Positions 60,354 through 64,000 of a DNA stretch of 64,000 nucleotides are shown here, piece by piece. The DNA is from Cytophagales bacterium (GTDB taxonomy: Bacteria; Bacteroidota; Bacteroidia; Cytophagales; Cyclobacteriaceae): NCBI GenBank assembly GCA_020402945.1, contig JADBYQ010000005.1, forward strand, positions 1-64,000, in the 5' to 3' direction. Made by a program: the position numbers and the translations under genes. Position 1 is the stretch's first letter. Each line of letters begins with the position of its first letter. Under the pieces are notes generated by a model. It was not told the DNA's origin, searched no databases, and was given only the letters and a program-made list of their open reading frames with translations.

Positions 60354-60590
60354 ATGCCGGCTGAGAACTTAAAATACACCCTACTGGATAAGATAATATC
60401 AGTCAACGATATGAGTCTGTTGCAAAAGGTAAATGACCTACTTGGCAACGTAAATATCGACCAACCTATTTTCAAGTTAACAGATGCCCAAAAGGAGATG
60501 CTGATGAATAGCGAAGAAGATATTCTCAAAGGCGATCTTACTACTAATGACGAGCTGAATGCTGAGGAAGACTTATGGCTAAACGGATAG
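60354..60590 (+). CDS. Antitoxin of a ParE-type pair
   Basis: 78 residues (AENLKYTLLDKIISVNDMSLL .. IFKLTDAQKEMLMNSEEDIL .. NAEEDLWLNG). The size, acidic C-terminus and 16-base overlap with the ParE-like gene mark it as antitoxin. Divergent from the thr leader across about 150 bases. Confidence 0.82.
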   Translation: MPAENLKYTLLDKIISVNDMSLLQKVNDLLGNVNIDQPIFKLTDAQKEMLMNSEEDILKGDLTTNDELNAEEDLWLNG

Positions 60591-60880
60591 TCTGGACGAG
60601 TACTGCCAAAAAAGCCAGAAGAGAAATACTTGAATATTGGATAAAGCACAACAGGTCTTCGGTTTATTCAAAAAAACTATCAAAACTGTTTAGAACAAAA
60701 GCATCTTTATTGGAGACTAAACATTACCTCGGCAAGCCTACCGATTTTTACGATGTTCGTGTTTCTTTGGTCAGTAACTTTTCCATTTTTTATAAGGTGC
60801 AACCCAACGAAATAGTAATTGTAGGAATTTGGGATAATCGAAGAAACCCAGATGACCTGCGCAAAAACCTAGAACTATAA
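60575..60880 (+). CDS. RelE/ParE-family toxin
   Basis: 101 residues with ParE features: IVWTSTAKKARREILEYWI (helical N-terminus with Trp), YDVRVSLVSNFSIFYKV and IVIVGIWDNRRNPDDLRKNL, where the W/F-D-N-R-R-x-P segment is typical of ParE toxins (IWDNRRNP). Predicted gyrase inhibitor or mRNase. Confidence 0.9.
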   Translation: MAKRIVWTSTAKKARREILEYWIKHNRSSVYSKKLSKLFRTKASLLETKHYLGKPTDFYDVRVSLVSNFSIFYKVQPNEIVIVGIWDNRRNPDDLRKNLEL

Positions 60881-60918
60881 CAGAACAGCATCCAAAATCA
60901 TAAACCTAAGATAGTTTC

Positions 60919-61440
60919 ATGGCTCGCAAAAAGAAACACCCCAAAGATTCCTTCGTCAGCATGACCGAACTCGTGCTCCCCAATGATACCAATACACTGA
61001 ATAATTTAATGGGAGGCCGACTTATGCACTGGATGGATATTGTTTCTGCGATTGCGGGGCAAAAGCATTGCAGCAGTATTGTAGTCACAGCCTCGGTAGA
61101 TAACATTTCATTCCGCGAGCCAATACGTTTAGGCGATGTAGTTACGCTTCGCGCGAAAGCGACACGGGCATTTAACTCATCGGTAGAAATTCGCATTGAT
61201 GTAGATGCCGAAAACATCCCAGCAGGAAAAAAGATCGCAAGCCATTCGGCTTACTTTACTTTTGTAGCTGTGGATGCTAACGGAACTCCTGTTGAAATCC
61301 CCGAAGTAGAACCAGAGACGGAAGAAGAAATGGAATTGTACAAAGGAGCTCTGCGCAGAAGACAACTTCGATTAATCTTAGGCGGAAGAATGAAGCCAAG
61401 CGAAGCGCACGAGTTAAAATCGCTCTTTGATATTAAATGA
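60919..61440 (+). CDS. Acyl-CoA thioesterase (YciA-like hotdog)
   Basis: 173 residues. Hotdog motifs: NTLNNLMGGRLMHWMDIVSAIAG (Gly-Gly-x-x-Met helix with the catalytic Asp), SVDNISFREPIRLGDVV and AYFTFVAVDANGTPVEIPEV. Hydrolyses medium- or long-chain acyl-CoA. A terminator-like hairpin follows. Confidence 0.92.
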   Translation: MARKKKHPKDSFVSMTELVLPNDTNTLNNLMGGRLMHWMDIVSAIAGQKHCSSIVVTASVDNISFREPIRLGDVVTLRAKATRAFNSSVEIRIDVDAENIPAGKKIASHSAYFTFVAVDANGTPVEIPEVEPETEEEMELYKGALRRRQLRLILGGRMKPSEAHELKSLFDIK

Positions 61441-61447
61441 TATAACT

Positions 61448-61484
61448 GTCAGCCCGAGGCTCTTAAAGGCTGACCACTATTTTT
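61448..61484 (+). terminator. Terminator-like hairpin after the thioesterase gene
   Basis: GTCAGCC (61448-61454) pairs with GGCTGAC (61468-61474), followed after five bases by TTTTT. The loop contains GAGGCTC, which may compete for pairing. Confidence 0.65.
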
Positions 61485-61492
61485 AAAAAACG

Positions 61493-61864
61493 ATGCAAGA
61501 AATTTTTGAAAGCACCTATCCCGAAGAACTATACCTCATCAAACCGAGAGTGACTGTGGTGATACCCGTTCCGTGGACAGACGTGAAAGAAGCAGAAAAG
61601 GCACTACTGTCAAAAATATTAGGCGCTGTCAAGCAAAGTTTGGACTCAGTGACAATCAAACAACAATCACTGCTCGATTTGTCATTGTGGGGAGAAAAAC
61701 CTGAGCGCGTGCTATGCTTTAGTCCGGCTGAGGGCATGCCCAAATTTGAAGTATTGCCGGCTCAAGGAACTTCTGTGATTGCTTCATCGCCAATGCCGGA
61801 GTTGATGGCAAATGATGAGGCTAAAAAGAAACTGTGGGCAGGGTTGAAGGTGATGTTTAGTTAA
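61493..61864 (+). CDS. Small conserved protein of unknown function (intact copy)
   Basis: 123 residues, no signal peptide: FESTYPEELYLIKPRVTVVI, AEKALLSKILGAVKQSLDSV and the C-terminus ANDEAKKKLWAGLKVMFS. The C-terminal half recurs as a broken copy at 62620-62712. No family recognised; the proportion of paired hydrophobic residues suggests a compact alpha/beta domain. Confidence 0.7.
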   Translation: MQEIFESTYPEELYLIKPRVTVVIPVPWTDVKEAEKALLSKILGAVKQSLDSVTIKQQSLLDLSLWGEKPERVLCFSPAEGMPKFEVLPAQGTSVIASSPMPELMANDEAKKKLWAGLKVMFS

Positions 61865-61918
61865 GGTAAGTTGAAGCACACGTTGTCAAATTTCACTATT
61901 AATAGCTATTTTTGAATT

Positions 61919-62149
61919 ATGACCGACTGGAAAACCAAGTTAACTTCAGACCCTACCATATTATTTGGTAAGTTAGTAGTTAACGGAACTAGAATACCTG
62001 TTGATCTAATCTTAGAAAAGCTGGCCTCCAATTTTTCTTTTCAAGAACTTCTAGATGCGTACCCTCGTCTAACTGCTGAGGATATTCAAGCATGCCTTTC
62101 TTATGCCTCTGAAAACGCCAAACACGAACGCACTTTGGCTGTTGGATAA
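61919..62149 (+). CDS. DUF433 antitoxin-like protein
   Basis: 76 residues with DUF433 motifs: SDPTILFGKLVVNGTRIPV (GxPxIxGTRIxV type), ILEKLASNFSFQELLDAYP and LTAEDIQACLSYA. A helix-turn-helix DNA-binding protein that partners DUF5615 toxins (the VapB45 group). Its stop overlaps the next ATG by one base (TAATG). Confidence 0.9.
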   Translation: MTDWKTKLTSDPTILFGKLVVNGTRIPVDLILEKLASNFSFQELLDAYPRLTAEDIQACLSYASENAKHERTLAVG

Positions 62150-62496
62150 TGTCTTACCATGTTGTAGCAGATGAGAGTGTTGATTTTAGGATAGTTAACG
62201 CTTTGCGAAATGAAGGTCTGACTGTTTTTGCGATCTCTGAAAATCTTGCCTCCATCAAAGATGAAGAAGTTTTGAGGGTTGCCTTTGAAAATAATTCCTT
62301 GCTATTAACTGAAGATAAAGATTTTGGAGAATTGGTCTTCCGACTTCACCTAAAACACTCAGGAATTTTGCTTTTACGATTAGAAGATAAAGAAACTTCA
62401 CTGCTTTGGATTGCTAAAGCAATTAAAACTCATTACTCTCAGTTGCTCGGAAAATTCTCAGTGCTGAATAAAAACAAACTAAGAGTTAAGGAGTGA
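62149..62496 (+). CDS. DUF5615 PIN-like toxin
   Basis: 115 residues with the family motifs VVADESVDFRIVNALRNEG (N-terminal Asp pair), SLLLTEDKDFGELVF (Asp in TEDKDFG) and GILLLRLEDKE. It is the toxin partner of the preceding DUF433 gene (VapC45-like Mut7-C-type PIN). Lies between the intact and the broken copy of the small conserved gene. Confidence 0.9.
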   Translation: MSYHVVADESVDFRIVNALRNEGLTVFAISENLASIKDEEVLRVAFENNSLLLTEDKDFGELVFRLHLKHSGILLLRLEDKETSLLWIAKAIKTHYSQLLGKFSVLNKNKLRVKE

Positions 62497-62619
62497 TCCA
62501 AAATGAACTGCAAGCTGTATCCGGTTGATGCTTTTGCAGAACATATTTTATAATTTTTTAATGGTTGAGGATCAGAACTCCAAAACAAGGGCGAGGAGAA
62601 GTCAGAAGGCATATTCATA

Positions 62620-62712
62620 TCCGTGATTGTTTGTTTGCCTCTACCCGCATTGTTTACCAATAATGAGGCAAAGAAGAAACTATGGAAAGGGTTGATGGTG
62701 ATATTTTCTTGA
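62620..62712 (+). pseudogene. Broken copy of the 61493-61864 gene (C-terminal fragment)
   Basis: The frame encodes SVIVCLPLPALFTNNEAKKK and LWKGLMVIFS before a TGA, matching SVIASSPMPELMANDEAKKK and LWAGLKVMFS of the intact gene; the DNA of the last 51 bases is about 80% identical by eye. No 5' part is found. The rest of 62497-62968 holds no gene; only the hppA promoter is recognised. Confidence 0.75.
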
Positions 62713-62881
62713 TGTTTGAAGTTCTTGCACCAGCCAAGAATGGCTTTAGAACGCCCGTTGGGCTTTCCCTCATTTATAATACCACACATTCTCAAATATT
62801 TCGGTGAGGAAACTGCTGTTTAACCACGGATAACCTTAATTTCTCAGCACAAAGCCCTAATTCCCCAGCCCAAAATGCCTA

Positions 62882-62911
62882 TTGACCAATGCCTAAGTTC
62901 TTCTATATTTG
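62882..62911 (+). promoter_or_regulatory. Bacteroidota promoter for hppA
   Basis: TTG at 62882-62884 and TATATTTG at 62904-62911 (TAnnTTTG) lie at the expected -33/-7 spacing. The predicted leader is about 50 bases. Confidence 0.65.
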
Positions 62912-62968
62912 CGGAACTTTTTTTAGCCCTTCCAACGAGGGGCGTGAATCTTAAACCTTAAAACCTGT

Positions 62969-64000
62969 ATGCTAAATCAATTGTTGTATGCGCTGCCCTT
63001 CTTCGGTGTTCTGGGCTTATTGTATGTTGTTTGGAAAAGTGCCTGGGTGGCTAATCAAGATGCCGGCACCGACAAAATGAAGAAAATTGCCGGCCACATT
63101 GCCGAGGGCGCTATGGCCTTTTTAAAAGCCGAGTATAAGGTGCTCGTTGTTTTTGTGGCTTGTGTGGCGGTTCTTTTGGCTGTAACAGCCAATGGCACAA
63201 CCTCTTCATGGTTAGTAGGTGTATCTTTTGTTCTTGGGGCATTCAGCTCTGCGCTCGCAGGTTTCATTGGCATGCGGGTGGCTACCAAAGCAAACGTACG
63301 CACGACCAACGCAGCTCGGAAAAGTTTGGGCAAAGCCCTGGAGATTGCTTTCGTAGGCGGCTCGGTCATGGGCATGGGTGTGGTTGGTATTGGTGTACTT
63401 GGGCTTAGTATTCTTTTGATTGTATATGGAAATATGTTTGGTTTGGATACCCAAGACAATGTTACAAGGGTAATCACTATCATAACAGGGTTTTCATTTG
63501 GTGCATCTTCCATCGCTTTGTTTGCACGTGTGGGTGGCGGTATTTACACAAAAGCTGCCGATGTTGGCGCTGACTTAGTAGGTAAAGTTGAAGCTGGTAT
63601 TCCTGAAGATCACCCATTGAACCCTGCAACGATTGCCGATAACGTGGGTGATAACGTAGGTGACGTGGCTGGTATGGGAGCCGATTTGTTTGAGTCGTAT
63701 GTAGGTTCTATTGTGGGTACGATGGTATTAGGTGCTGCGTTTATGGTACCGGGTTTTAGCGATAATTTCAATGGCCTTTCCGCTGTGTTGCTTCCCTTAG
63801 TGCTGGCTGGAGTTGGTATCATTATGTCATTTGTTGGAACATTCTTCGTGAAAGTAAAAGAAGGTGGTGATCCACAAAGAGCTTTGAATATGGGCGAGTT
63901 TTCTTCATCCATTGTCATGATCATCGCTTCGTATTTCATCATCACTTGGATGCTTCCAGCAGAGTGGACGTACAATGACTTGTTGTACAGAGATGATGCT
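62969..64000 (+). CDS. hppA: Membrane ion-pumping pyrophosphatase (3' end outside window)
   Basis: Couples pyrophosphate hydrolysis to H+ or Na+ export. 344 codons are visible from the ATG at 62969 and the gene continues past the edge. Several membrane helices are seen (FFGVLGLLYVVWKSAWVA, VLVVFVACVAVLLAVTA). The pyrophosphate-binding site is intact: VGADLVGKVEAGIPEDH and ADNVGDNVGDVAGMGADLFE. The residue that separates K+-dependent from K+-independent types lies beyond the window, so pump type cannot be stated. Confidence 0.96.
   Translation, partial: MLNQLLYALPFFGVLGLLYVVWKSAWVANQDAGTDKMKKIAGHIAEGAMAFLKAEYKVLVVFVACVAVLLAVTANGTTSSWLVGVSFVLGAFSSALAGFIGMRVATKANVRTTNAARKSLGKALEIAFVGGSVMGMGVVGIGVLGLSILLIVYGNMFGLDTQDNVTRVITIITGFSFGASSIALFARVGGGIYTKAADVGADLVGKVEAGIPEDHPLNPATIADNVGDNVGDVAGMGADLFESYVGSIVGTMVLGAAFMVPGFSDNFNGLSAVLLPLVLAGVGIIMSFVGTFFVKVKEGGDPQRALNMGEFSSSIVMIIASYFIITWMLPAEWTYNDLLYRDDA

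Noticed and set aside
62439-62795. Minus-strand 118-codon frame
   Set aside because: It overlaps the end of the DUF5615 gene and the broken gene copy, has no start context and no recognisable domain.
1-64000. CRISPR array, prophage, insertion sequence or integron
   Set aside because: No direct repeat-spacer array, transposase, integrase, terminal inverted repeat or phage structural gene was found on either strand.

Overview
The window is a chromosomal segment of a Bacteroidota bacterium, most likely of the order Cytophagales. The evidence is: exported proteins with a type IX secretion C-terminal signal or PKD-like adhesin repeats; Bacteroidota-restricted families (DUF5683, DUF4290, DUF3109); promoters of the Bacteroidota form TAnnTTTG a short distance before start codons; few Shine-Dalgarno-like leaders; and the parA-parB-DUF5683-dapB-lepB gene order typical of the phylum. 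No rRNA, tRNA, CRISPR array, transposase or phage gene is visible. It reads as a core chromosome region with small accessory pieces (toxin-antitoxin pairs, decayed genes).

Layout. 1-4469 (-): C-terminally incomplete giant exoprotein with about 100-residue PKD-like repeats. 4649-12611 (+): housekeeping block pyrG, yidC, parA, parB, DUF5683, dapB, lepB, with a parS-like site and a hairpin-forming leader before parA. 12638-17741: ung (-), then apaG, a methyltransferase whose gene lacks a standard start codon, a coiled-coil protein, a DUF547 protein and the ribosomal operon rpsF-rpsR-rplI with a hairpin before rplI. 17808-21760 (-): a T9SS-secreted protein with 13 propeller-like repeats, DUF3109 and DUF4442 genes. 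21840-27233 (+): a tightly overlapping operon RelE-type TA pair, pcrA/uvrD helicase, PIN-type TA pair, DUF4290, murA (with Asp in place of the catalytic Cys). 27251-36734: a flavoprotein of the disulfide-reductase fold without its redox cysteines, a PAP2 phosphatase, a probable structured RNA on the minus strand (29458-29667), a class V aminotransferase, a lipoprotein, an ECF sigma factor operon, an M1 peptidase and a small conserved protein.

36735-38031 (-) is a decayed gene with three separate lesions. 38133-45537 carries a TlpA-like thioredoxin, a zinc-site-lacking sirtuin, an S9 peptidase, and an exported redox cluster (GMC oxidoreductase, gluconate-dehydrogenase subunit 3-like protein, Tat-exported Gfo/Idh/MocA oxidoreductase). 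45585-55203 carries an ACMSD-like amidohydrolase, a zinc-ribbon protein, trhO, mogA, an M23 peptidase, a beta-barrel protein coupled to an exported TPR-CHAT protease, pcm and a secreted protein. 55186-60203 (-) is the threonine operon thrA-thrB-thrC preceded by an unlisted 26-codon Thr/Ile leader peptide and attenuator-like leader. 60354-62712 holds two more TA pairs, a thioesterase, and an intact plus a broken copy of one small gene. From 62969 an ion-pumping pyrophosphatase gene runs off the right end.

Most striking: the Thr/Ile leader peptide, the minus-strand structured RNA, the TA-helicase-TA-DUF4290-murA operon, and intergenic inverted repeats built from short iterated words that differ from site to site. 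All identifications come from reading the sequence; no database search was run.
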